A stretch of 30,336 nt of DNA from an uncultured Clostridium sp. (GTDB taxonomy: Bacteria > Bacillota > Clostridia > Christensenellales > Borkfalkiaceae), in contig USMU01000014.1 in NCBI GenBank assembly GCA_900555925.1, positions 1-30,336 of the forward strand, given 5' to 3'. Below the pieces are notes generated by a model. The model made no database searches, had not been told where the DNA came from, and saw only the letters and a program-made list of their open reading frames with translations. Of the stretch, positions 23,776 to 30,336 are shown one piece after another. Made by a program: the position numbers and the translations under genes. Positions within the stretch are counted from its first letter, which is position 1. Every line of letters begins with the position of its first letter.

Positions 23776-23847
23776 TATAAAATGTGCATTTGTAAGAATT
23801 TTTTTTGTCGATTTATGTACCGTTTTTTCCGCGAATGACAAAACACA

Positions 23848-24324
23848 TCATTTTTCGCGCAAAATCCCGCCGAACGACGGCGTAAAACCGAAACGATCTT
23901 TCAGCCACGTCAAATCCGTCGTCCAGCCCTCCGTTTTATTCCGTTCGAGATATACACGGTTCGCTTCCGCAAGCGCCGCGTGAAATTCCGACTGCGTACA
24001 GCCGTTGACCTTGCAAAAATGCTCCTCCGCCTCCGCGCCGCGTCCCACCAAAAACGTGCGCCCGATATGAATGACTTCGTGGCAGCGGCGGCATACGGCG
24101 ATTACCGTTTCCAATTTCTGCAATCTCTTTTTATCGTCATAGCTCCACTGTTCATGGGCTTCGAGGCGAGAACTCCTCGCGCCGCAAATCATGCACTTCC
24201 CGCCCGCGCGGGAATAGGCGTCGAACCGCACCGCGTCCCACTGCCCCCGCGTAAGCACGCTGCGCAGATTGGAATACCAACATTCTTCGGGAACCATTTC
24301 AAAATTGAGTTTATACTTCTTCAT
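23848..24324 (-). CDS. HNH-like zinc protein, putative nuclease
   Basis: 158 residues from ATG 24324, preceded by GGAGGCAAC; the upstream extension only translates the 45-bp repeats. The core has CMICG, then LEAHEQWSYD, then CRRCHEVIHIGR, which is the CxxC, His and CxxCH order of HNH nucleases in the treble-clef fold. The N-terminus ECWYSNLRSVLTRGQWD is conserved in relatives I know only as hypothetical HNH proteins. It could be a DNA endonuclease or a nucleic-acid-binding protein. No toxin, methylase or immunity partner is adjacent; its upstream neighbour is mutY. Confidence 0.75.
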   Translation of the reverse strand: MKKYKLNFEMVPEECWYSNLRSVLTRGQWDAVRFDAYSRAGGKCMICGARSSRLEAHEQWSYDDKKRLQKLETVIAVCRRCHEVIHIGRTFLVGRGAEAEEHFCKVNGCTQSEFHAALAEANRVYLERNKTEGWTTDLTWLKDRFGFTPSFGGILREK

Positions 24325-24366
24325 GTTGCCTCCGTGAACGGCATGAGATGTAAACGCCGCGGACGG

Positions 24367-24501
24367 CGCAAAAGTAGGGGCCGCACGGCGTATGAGCAAT
24401 ACTGAGGGCGACGTAAAAATATGAACCGTGTGGCGTATGGGCGATACTGAGGACGACGTAAAAATACGGACTATGCGGTATAATAGGCGATACCGAAAGC
24501 G
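24367..24501. repeat. Three tandem copies of a 45-bp unit upstream of the HNH gene
   Basis: Copies start at 24367, 24412 and 24457 and share cgtaaaaata, ggcgtatg and cgatactga. They fill the gap between the mutY stop and the HNH ribosome site. The length is a multiple of three, so a minus-strand frame reads YFYVALSIAHTP-like repeats, but no start signal supports it. Confidence 0.85.
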
Positions 24502-24523
24502 GCACAAACGCAATCAGCGGATT

Positions 24524-25570
24524 TTACGCGAGCAAATAACGGATTTCCGCGCACTGACGGAACGCCGTGGGCAGAGAGACTTCCTTTTCCAGCGCTTCTT
24601 CCGAATATGCGGGAAAGGGAGATTTTTCGGCCCGTACATAAAAGCACGTCATATCCCAGCGGATATGCGTGAAAACATGCGTATAGTTTTTGCTTCTGAC
24701 GATTCGGAACGAGGAGACACCCCAGCTCTCCAAAATCTCTTCGGGCGGCGTCCCTTCCTCCGCGATGTGCGAAGGGAACTCGTTCATGCCCTTCAATACC
24801 CCTTCTTCGCGGCGCCTGACGGCGATGCCCGACGCCGTTTCGATGACGAACACGTATACTTTTTCCGAGCGCTTTTCCTTCTTTTTCGGCAAAACGGGAT
24901 ACTTCCCCTGAGAGCCGTGCTTCTCCGCCCCGCAAAGCTCCCGCAACGGACATTCCGCGCATTTCGGGGAACGGGGCGTACAAATCAGCGCGCCCAGCTC
25001 CATTAAGCTCTGCGTAAAGTCCGAACAGTCGGCGCCTTCCTTCGGATATGCCTTTTTCAGCTCTTCGCGCAAAAACGCGCGATAGGATAAATCCGAAATC
25101 TCCGTCGGATTTTCGAGGACTCTCGACAGCACCCGAAGCACGTTTCCGTCGATCGCCGGAACAGGCTTTCCGTATGCGATGGAAAGCACCGCTCCCGCCG
25201 TGTAATCGCCTATTCCCGGCAGGGCTCTGATCTCCCGCTCCGTATCGGGAAAGCGGCCGCCGTAATCCCGCACCAGAACTCTTGCCGCTTTCTGCATGTT
25301 CCGAACCCGACTGTAATACCCCAGCCCCTCCCAAAGTTTCATGAGCTTCCCTTCCTCGCAGTCCGCCAGCGTTTCTACCGTGGGCAATTCTTTGAGAAAG
25401 CGAACATAATATTCCTTCACCGCTTCGACGCGCGTCTGTTGGAGCATGATCTCAGACACCCATACCCGATAGGGCGTCACTCCTTCCCGCCAAGGCAAAA
25501 TCCGCTTATTTTCGCGGTACCAGTCGAGAAGCGGCTGCGTAATACAAGAAAGACAAAAATTTTCCGTCAT
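24524..25570 (-). CDS. mutY: Adenine DNA glycosylase MutY
   Basis: 348 residues. It removes adenine mispaired with 8-oxoguanine. The catalytic Glu is in SEIMLQQTRV (about E40), the helix-hairpin-helix is LPGIGDYTAGAV, and the catalytic Asp is in PAIDGNVLRVLSR (about D141). The [4Fe-4S] site CX6CX2CX5C is complete at about 197-213. The C-terminal part (about 230-348) is the NUDIX-like 8-oxoG recognition domain. Its ATG overlaps the stop of the preceding FtsK-like gene in an ATGA, so translation of the two is coupled. Confidence 0.95.
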   Translation of the reverse strand: MTENFCLSCITQPLLDWYRENKRILPWREGVTPYRVWVSEIMLQQTRVEAVKEYYVRFLKELPTVETLADCEEGKLMKLWEGLGYYSRVRNMQKAARVLVRDYGGRFPDTEREIRALPGIGDYTAGAVLSIAYGKPVPAIDGNVLRVLSRVLENPTEISDLSYRAFLREELKKAYPKEGADCSDFTQSLMELGALICTPRSPKCAECPLRELCGAEKHGSQGKYPVLPKKKEKRSEKVYVFVIETASGIAVRRREEGVLKGMNEFPSHIAEEGTPPEEILESWGVSSFRIVRSKNYTHVFTHIRWDMTCFYVRAEKSPFPAYSEEALEKEVSLPTAFRQCAEIRYLLA

Positions 25571-26292
25571 AACGAATTAAAAAAATCTATCGACTGCGTC
25601 AAAGAGGGTGTATCGGGATAACGGATCTCCTTCGGAAGCGTGAGGGAAGAATCCGCGTTCACGTAGGTCACGTCCGCTTTCCCCTCCCCCTTCGGCGTCA
25701 CGAGACAGTTTCCGATTCCCACAAACGCGCCGGGATAACCGCTGAAAATACTCTTTAACAGGTCTGCCCCCGTGATGATCTCCACGCGCCCCGCTCCCAC
25801 CGCTTCAAAGCACAGGCGATAGGGGTCGAGCATTCCGTCCCGCTTCACGTCGGGAAGCTCCTCTAAACCGTCCATCACCACGAAAAGGCGGGGATAACCC
25901 ACGTTCAGAGAACGCATGCGCACCAGCTCCCGCACAGTATCCAGCGCCGAAAGATAATCCGCATAATTGTTGATGAACGGCACCGTCACGTCCGCCGCTC
26001 TCAGCCGCAAAAGCTCACTGTATTCAGCATACGGCGAAAGGATCAGAAACATCGCCTCCGAACGGTCGTAAAGGCACGACAGCGTAACCACGAGGCGACG
26101 GATAAATTCGCTCCGCCCCGCGCCCGTCACGCAGACGTGATGATACCGTTCCGCGTTCTCCTCGCGATGCGCTACCGCGATATTCCCCGCATCGTCGCGC
26201 CCCAGAGGTATGCAGGCGCGGATTTGCTCAAACCGATAAACGTTCTTCTCGGAAATCTCCGACAAAGAAGAAAGAAATTCTTCCGCTTTCAT
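25567..26292 (-). CDS. Degenerate FtsK/SpoIIIE-like P-loop protein
   Basis: 241 residues from ATG 26292, with AAAGGA about 10 bases upstream. IPLGRDDAGNIAVA is followed by the expected P-loop position, HVCVTGAGRSEFIRRL, then LFVVMDGLEELPD at the Walker B position and a final part that follows the FtsK motor pattern (EIITGADLLKSIFSGYPGAFVGIG). This matches the FtsK/SpoIIIE translocase domain (IALGxDxxGxxxxA... GSGKS), but the P-loop Lys is Arg and one Gly-Ser element is shortened. It lacks the membrane part and the gamma domain. ATP hydrolysis is doubtful. Its role with MutY is unknown. A good promoter lies just upstream. Confidence 0.65.
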   Translation of the reverse strand: MKAEEFLSSLSEISEKNVYRFEQIRACIPLGRDDAGNIAVAHREENAERYHHVCVTGAGRSEFIRRLVVTLSCLYDRSEAMFLILSPYAEYSELLRLRAADVTVPFINNYADYLSALDTVRELVRMRSLNVGYPRLFVVMDGLEELPDVKRDGMLDPYRLCFEAVGAGRVEIITGADLLKSIFSGYPGAFVGIGNCLVTPKGEGKADVTYVNADSSLTLPKEIRYPDTPSLTQSIDFFNSL

Positions 26293-26341
26293 GACCGACC
26301 GTCCTTTTTGCCCCCGAAGGCGCATTTTTATATACCCTATC

Positions 26342-26370
26342 AGTATACTCCTGTTTGCCCGAAAAGTCAA
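26342..26370 (-). promoter_or_regulatory. SigmaA-type promoter for the FtsK-like/mutY pair
   Basis: Minus strand TTGACT (26370-26365) and TATACT (26347-26342) are separated by 17 bases, about 50 bases before the start codon at 26292. Confidence 0.82.
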
Positions 26371-26723
26371 GCGCGGGCGGGAAAGAAAAAAACGACACAC
26401 GGCGCGGCGGGACGGCACAGAGACAAAATTGACAGGGGGAGGAGAAAAAGACGGGACGGAAAGAACGAAGCGACAGGAGGACGAACGGAGAAAGAAGGCG
26501 TGTGGGAATCGATCGATGCGGCAGAAAGACGACCACGGAAGAACGAAGCAGCAAAACGGCGAACGGGGACATAGGAAAAAACCGACGGGAATATGAGAGG
26601 AATGGAAAAAACAGAATTGCGGTAAGAGGAAAAGAAGGATAAAGAAGATTGACGAAAAACGGACAGAAACGGGAGGTTAAGAAAAAAGTAGTAAAAACGA
26701 CAGAAAGGAGGCGGAAAACGCAG
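26371..26723. other. Purine-rich gene-free stretch
   Basis: About 350 bases, strongly purine-biased on the plus strand, made of gaaaaa, acgga, gaagg and similar short words without a fixed period. Frames that cross it have low-complexity translations (Phe, Ser, Leu or Arg, Lys, Glu) and no credible ribosome sites. No gene or known RNA recognised. Confidence 0.6.
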
Positions 26724-26760
26724 GAAAAGGCGCGCTCACGGGAACCGTGGACGCGCCTTT
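26724..26760 (-). terminator. Intrinsic terminator of the HtrA-like protease gene
   Basis: Minus strand AAAGGCGCGTCCACGG pairs with CCGTGAGCGCGCCTTTT (about 15-16 pairs with one mismatch, 3-base loop) and ends in TTTTCC. It lies about 70 bases after the stop at 26831. Confidence 0.8.
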
Positions 26761-26830
26761 CCATAAAAATATAAGAGAGAAAATAATGAAAAAAATATAA
26801 AGAGAAATTTTGTGTGGTCTATATTAAGTG

Positions 26831-28252
26831 TTAGGAAACGGCGGTGAAATATTCGTCCTTATCGAAGGTAATGGAAAGTCCCGTCGCTTTTCCGTCGCGC
26901 TCTACCGTCACTTTGACGGTATCGCCTTTCCGCACGCAAAGCAACAAGTCGATAACCTGATACCTGCGCCGAATTTCCGTTTTTGTATTTCCTACTATAA
27001 TCGATTTGAGAATGTCTCCCGTCTCGAATATTCCGTCCCCCGCGCTGCCTTTGGTTATGTCTGCTACCGAAACGGTCTCCACGATCACCGCCTTCCCGTT
27101 TTCCAAAATCGATTTGGATTCCACGGTCTGTACCGTGACGCCCAGCGTCGCCCGCTTCACCGAACCGCCGTTGTCCATGATATTGTCCACGACATACATC
27201 ACTTGCGTGATCGGAAGCGCATATCCCATATTATCTACACTATGAATTCCTTCTACCTGACTCGTTTCTCCATACACAAACGAATCGCCGAGCTTCGCGT
27301 TTGTGATACCGACGAGCTTTCCCTGCGCATCGAACAATCCGCCTCCCGAATTCCCGGGATTGATTGCCGCATCCGTCCGCATGACGCGCATACTGACCGC
27401 CGTCCCCAGATTTATCGTCGATTCCAACTGAATATATTCCGAATCTACCGAAATAACACCCTCCGTAACGGAAATTCCGTCTCCTTCCGGGTTTCCTATC
27501 GCAAAAACCTTCTCCCCCGTCGTTATCTCCTCTGAAGAACCGATCTCCGCTTCCTCCGCCGAGCTTTCTCGAAGAATTTCACTTCCCTGTACCTTCAAAA
27601 CCGCAATATCATAATCGGCGGCTCCTCCTACATATGTCGCAGGTATCGCAAGTCCGTCCGTATTCTCGCCCGTTGAAGTATTTATATTCGTGATTCCGCC
27701 GTACAGCGAAAGATAAATATAATCCGCTATTCCGTTATCGCTCTCCGCATCGTAAATGACGTGGAAATTCGTGATCACATAGGCGTTTCCCGCTTCTTTA
27801 TTCAAATCGTAAATGACGCCGCTGCCTGCCGCCCAAACGAGAGAAGTCGTCGTCACCGTTCCGCCAAATGGCCAACTCGCCGTCTTCTTCGTCTCTCTGA
27901 ACCCTGAATATACGCTCACGACAGACATCATGTTATGCGCGATCGCGTCCGTATCGTTATTCTCACTCACGTCCGCTGAAAGATATTCTTTCAAAAATTC
28001 CAGAAAACTTCCCTCATAACCGTTCTCGACCGCCGCCGCATATACTTCTTCTATATCGAGGTCAGCTCCGTCGCTGCCGTCCGCGCCTTGCAAACTTTTC
28101 AGCCAATCGGCCTCCGTTCCCGTAAATCCGTTCTCTACGGCTATCTCATACGCGGATTTTGAACCGAATGCCGAAAAATCACAGGCGGAAAAACTCACCG
28201 CCATCACCGCAGTGCAGCCGAGCGCTACCGCTGCCGTCCAGATTTTTTTCAT
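26831..28252 (-). CDS. HtrA/DegP-like S1C serine protease, lipoprotein
   Basis: 473 residues from ATG 28252, with GGGGAGG about 10 bases upstream. The N-terminus is a lipoprotein signal with a hydrophobic stretch and the lipobox SFSAC (Cys24), so it is anchored outside the membrane. Two related modules follow (AYEIAVENGFTGTEADWL and VYAAAVENGYEGSFLEFL) around a short GADGSDGAD linker. The trypsin-like domain has His164 in ITNFHVI, Asp215 in ADYDIAVLKV and Ser302 in NPGNSGGGLF. A C-terminal PDZ domain begins near LGVTVQ. It probably handles misfolded or surface proteins. It has its own terminator; a lone TATAAT at 28335-28340 (minus strand) may be its promoter. Confidence 0.93.
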   Translation of the reverse strand: MKKIWTAAVALGCTAVMAVSFSACDFSAFGSKSAYEIAVENGFTGTEADWLKSLQGADGSDGADLDIEEVYAAAVENGYEGSFLEFLKEYLSADVSENNDTDAIAHNMMSVVSVYSGFRETKKTASWPFGGTVTTTSLVWAAGSGVIYDLNKEAGNAYVITNFHVIYDAESDNGIADYIYLSLYGGITNINTSTGENTDGLAIPATYVGGAADYDIAVLKVQGSEILRESSAEEAEIGSSEEITTGEKVFAIGNPEGDGISVTEGVISVDSEYIQLESTINLGTAVSMRVMRTDAAINPGNSGGGLFDAQGKLVGITNAKLGDSFVYGETSQVEGIHSVDNMGYALPITQVMYVVDNIMDNGGSVKRATLGVTVQTVESKSILENGKAVIVETVSVADITKGSAGDGIFETGDILKSIIVGNTKTEIRRRYQVIDLLLCVRKGDTVKVTVERDGKATGLSITFDKDEYFTAVS

Positions 28253-28391
28253 ATCCGTTTGCCTCCCCGGACTCATGCAGGAGGATTTCCCCCCGCAACT
28301 CCTTTTTTGATGCTTTCGATTTACACCTTCTATTATACCCGTCTTTTCGTTGATAGCTTTAAGATTTTTTGAAAACTACGTGAATTTTTTG

Positions 28392-28976
28392 CTAAAATCC
28401 TTCCAGCTCGTCCAACGTCAACGAAAACGACGGAATAAAATGCTCGAAAAAATACTCCACTTCCGGCATTTTCCGACCGTGCAAATCTTCCTCGATACTC
28501 TTTTTCGCCCGCGAAAACTCGCCGTTTCCCGAACGCAGCTCCTCCAAGCATTTGATATACGCCGCCAATCGGTCGGCCGCCTTCACCAGCCGATATTCCT
28601 CGCTCCCCTCGTCCGCCAAAACATACGGCGATATCTCCTCCTTCAATTCCTTCGGCAACATGTCCGCTACTTTTTCGCAGGCGCTACGCTCCAACTGCTT
28701 ATACGCCCCCTGTATGCTGCGATTATAATACTTCACCGGCGTCGGAAGATCGCCCGTCATCACTTCGCTCGTCTCGTGATACAGCGCGTAAAGCACCGTC
28801 TTCGCAACGTCTACGCTTCCGCCGTAAATTTTGTTGCGGATCGTCGCCAGCGCATGCGATATCACCGCTACGCTCTGGGAGTGCTCCATAATGTTTTCCT
28901 CCCGCTCCGAACGCATCAGCTGCCAACGCTTGATATATTTCATTCTGTCAAGATATGCGTAAAAATCGTATCGCAT
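28392..28976 (-). CDS. HD-domain 5'-deoxynucleotidase, YfbR-like
   Basis: 194 residues from ATG 28976, preceded by AAGGAG; the frame extends to 29054 but crosses the divergent promoter. Metal-binding HD motifs are EHSQSVAVISHALA, YALYHETSEVMTGDLPTP and VKAADRLAAYIKC. The start RYDFYAYLDRMKYIKRW and the length match YfbR, which dephosphorylates deoxynucleoside 5'-monophosphates. It is divergent from the thiT transcription unit, and the two share an intergenic region. Confidence 0.88.
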   Translation of the reverse strand: MRYDFYAYLDRMKYIKRWQLMRSEREENIMEHSQSVAVISHALATIRNKIYGGSVDVAKTVLYALYHETSEVMTGDLPTPVKYYNRSIQGAYKQLERSACEKVADMLPKELKEEISPYVLADEGSEEYRLVKAADRLAAYIKCLEELRSGNGEFSRAKKSIEEDLHGRKMPEVEYFFEHFIPSFSLTLDELEGF

Positions 28977-29007
28977 TATTTTTTTCTCCTTATCTCTACC
29001 TTTTTTA

Positions 29008-29036
29008 TTGACTTTTTTCCACGTTTGTCCTATAAT
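29008..29036 (+). promoter_or_regulatory. SigmaA-type promoter of the TPP riboswitch-thiT transcript
   Basis: TTGACT (29008-29013) and TATAAT (29031-29036) with a 17-base spacer. Transcription would start about 15 bases before the aptamer. Confidence 0.88.
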
Positions 29037-29058
29037 GTTGATTACAAAATTCAATTAT

Positions 29059-29131
29059 CCGTCGTGGGTGCTTTAACAAGCTGAGATTATACCATGGAAT
29101 CGGCAAGGTAATACTTGAGCGAGATGATCGG
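29059..29131 (+). ncRNA. TPP (THI-box) riboswitch, atypical pyrophosphate arm
   Basis: The element GGGTGC...GCTGAGAttataCC is the pyrimidine-sensing arm: P3 is GCTT/AAGC and CTGAGA is intact. P1 can form from CCGTCGT and ATGATCGG with one bulged base. The second arm reads GAATCGGCAAGG-TAAT-ACTTGAGCGAGATGA, with P5 CAAG/CTTG and GCGAG at the expected place, but the usual CCTGATC and GCGTAGGGA are altered and two bases are missing. The gene downstream, thiT, fits a TPP switch. A terminator follows at 29156-29219, so binding should stop transcription. Confidence 0.82.
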
Positions 29132-29155
29132 TAACGAGGTAAAAAAGAACTTCTG

Positions 29156-29219
29156 CGCGCCCGCGCGCCGTTTCGGGATTTTCTCCCCTTTCGGCTTTCG
29201 GGCGCGGCTTTTTTCTTTT
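29156..29219 (+). terminator. Riboswitch-associated terminator upstream of thiT
   Basis: CGCGCCCG (29156-29163) pairs with CGGGCGCG (29199-29206) around a large loop that can hold smaller hairpins, followed by GCTTTTTTCTTTT. The thiT ribosome site GGAGG lies about 35 bases further on. Confidence 0.75.
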
Positions 29220-29267
29220 CTGCCGCGACCAAGCGGCGGGGCTAAGAAAAAAAGGAGGGCTTTTTTT

Positions 29268-30119
29268 ATGTTTCTCAATGCTCTTTTGGAAGCCAGCGCG
29301 AAAACCACCAATATCGTCAAATGGGTTTCCGTCGGCGCCATCGTCGTCCTCTTCGGAGTCATCGCCGTCATCTGTATCAAGGGGAAAAAACGATACGACG
29401 CCAAACACATCGCTTTCGCCGGCATCTCCCTCAGTCTGTCCTTCGTTCTGTCCTTAATCAAAGTTTCCCCCGTTACTTACGGCGGCTCCATTACCCTCGC
29501 AAGTTTCGTTCCCTTACTCATCTACACTTACGTTTACGGACTCGCCGACGGTTTGCTTACGGGGCTTATCTTCGGGTTATTCAACTTCGTCACCGGCCCC
29601 TATATCCTCACTCCCCTGACGTTTATCCTCGATTACCTGCTCGCATTCGCATCCATCGGGCTCATGGGGATTGCCGGAAAGTTCACTAAAAAGACTACTT
29701 TTAACGTCGTCCTCGGCACCGTCGCCGTCTACGTCGTCCGTTTCGTTTTCCACCTTTTCTCGGGTATGATTTATTTCTCCATGGACCAGGTATGGGTCGA
29801 ACTACCGAACTGGGCGGTATCCAACGGCGGATTCGTCTATTCCTTCATCTATCAGTGCGTATATCTCCCCGCCGACTGCGCCATCGCCGCCGTCGCTATG
29901 TACGTCCTCGCAAAAACAAATGTATTGGACAAGCTCGGCGCGCTTATGAAGCCTAAAAAATATGCGGCCGTCAAAACGGAAACGACAAAAACGGCGGAAA
30001 ACACGGGCGCTACGGGAACGGCAAAAACGGCAGGTGCGGCGGGCGCGGGTATAAAGGTGAACGCGGGCGACGGGGAAACCGCCGCCGCAGATACGAGAAC
30101 CGCAAACGGAAAATCCTGA
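29268..30119 (+). CDS. thiT: ThiT, thiamine-binding S component of an ECF transporter
   Basis: 283 residues. ThiT binds thiamine in the membrane and works with a shared EcfA-EcfA'-EcfT module that is not in this window. Family segments are SPVTYGGSITLASFVPLL, YGLADGLLTGLIFGLFNFVTGPYI and FILDYLLAFASIGLMGIAG. An extra membrane helix precedes the core (about 18-38), and after the last helix there is a low-complexity tail of about 55 residues rich in Thr, Ala, Gly and Lys; typical ThiT is about 190 residues. ATG 29268 has AAAGGAGGG upstream; the longer frame to 29115 lies in the riboswitch leader. The tail DNA resembles the A- and G-rich repeats downstream. Confidence 0.9.
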   Translation: MFLNALLEASAKTTNIVKWVSVGAIVVLFGVIAVICIKGKKRYDAKHIAFAGISLSLSFVLSLIKVSPVTYGGSITLASFVPLLIYTYVYGLADGLLTGLIFGLFNFVTGPYILTPLTFILDYLLAFASIGLMGIAGKFTKKTTFNVVLGTVAVYVVRFVFHLFSGMIYFSMDQVWVELPNWAVSNGGFVYSFIYQCVYLPADCAIAAVAMYVLAKTNVLDKLGALMKPKKYAAVKTETTKTAENTGATGTAKTAGAAGAGIKVNAGDGETAAADTRTANGKS

Positions 30120-30136
30120 CGGGTACGAAACCCGTG

Positions 30137-30336
30137 AACGGGATAACCGTTGCAGGGCGGAACCCGTAACGGGGAAACCGTCGCAAGGCAAAAACCGTGA
30201 ACGGGATAATCTTGCGGAGCGCAAAACCTAAACGGGACAGCCGTTTCGGGACGAAGCCTGTAAACGGAACAGTCATCGAAAGATAAAGTCCTTAAACGGG
30301 ATAACCGAAAACAAACGGCGCAGAAAACTGCCTTAA
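30137..30336. repeat. Degenerate 31-32-bp tandem repeat after thiT, running off the right edge
   Basis: Units start with AACGGG(A)TAACCG-like sequence at 30137, 30168, 30200, 30231, 30263 and 30295, with a further partial AACGG near 30314. Spacing is a regular 31-32 bases while the inner parts have drifted. Spacing is not a multiple of three, and no gene is credible here. Confidence 0.75.

Noticed and set aside
26228..26764. 178-codon minus-strand frame rich in Phe, Ser and Leu
   Set aside because: Runs through the purine-biased stretch and the terminator, with low-complexity translation and no signals.
29115..29267. N-terminal extension of ThiT
   Set aside because: Lies within the riboswitch and its terminator; the ATG at 29268 has the ribosome site.

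Overview
The window reads as chromosomal DNA of a low-to-medium GC Gram-positive bacterium, most likely an uncultured anaerobic clostridium-like member of the Bacillota. The evidence is the dprA-topA-trmFO gene order, a Rrf2/NifS/NifU iron-sulfur set, an ECF-type thiamine transporter (ThiT), an OadB-type sodium-pump subunit, strong AGGAGG-type ribosome binding sites and many near-perfect TTGACA-17-TATAAT promoters. I see no rRNA, tRNA, CRISPR array, insertion sequence or phage gene. Species cannot be assigned from the sequence alone.

Layout. 1-8302 (minus strand): a PMT-like membrane glycosyltransferase with its own promoter and terminator, then comM, a DUF1294 membrane protein, dprA, topA and the 5' part of trmFO. 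These link DNA uptake and recombination (ComM, DprA) to topology and tRNA modification. 8633-12208 (minus): a methyltransferase, three GNAT acetyltransferases (one resembling streptothricin acetyltransferases), rplS with a strong promoter and terminator, and a small membrane protein. 12270-15393 (divergent, then plus): two back-to-back consensus promoters. The rightward one feeds a yybP-ykoY (Mn2+) riboswitch with an overlapping terminator, ahead of an orphan oadB and a small OadG-like gene. A cation diffusion facilitator with Mn-type motifs follows on its own promoter. I read this as a manganese or ion homeostasis locus. 15392-17482 (minus): an XRE regulator carrying seven tandem 29-30 residue repeats, a small charged protein and a HAD-like protein without its nucleophile. 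17627-20094 (minus): nifU, nifS and an IscR-like rrf2, with an inverted-repeat operator over the nifS promoter. 20263-28976 (minus): a LOG-family protein, a YjbR protein, a ROK kinase with an iron-sulfur flavoprotein, an HNH protein, mutY coupled to a degenerate FtsK-like ATPase, an HtrA-like lipoprotein protease and a YfbR-like nucleotidase. 29008-30119 (plus): an unusual TPP riboswitch ahead of thiT.

Main points of interest are the Mn2+ riboswitch in front of an OadB-type ion pump, the APFMD-repeat regulator, the degenerate FtsK-MutY pair, the atypical TPP aptamer, and at least five intergenic tandem-repeat tracts with unrelated units (46, about 36, 21, 45 and about 32 bp). Functional calls rest on motif recognition by eye. 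No database search was run.
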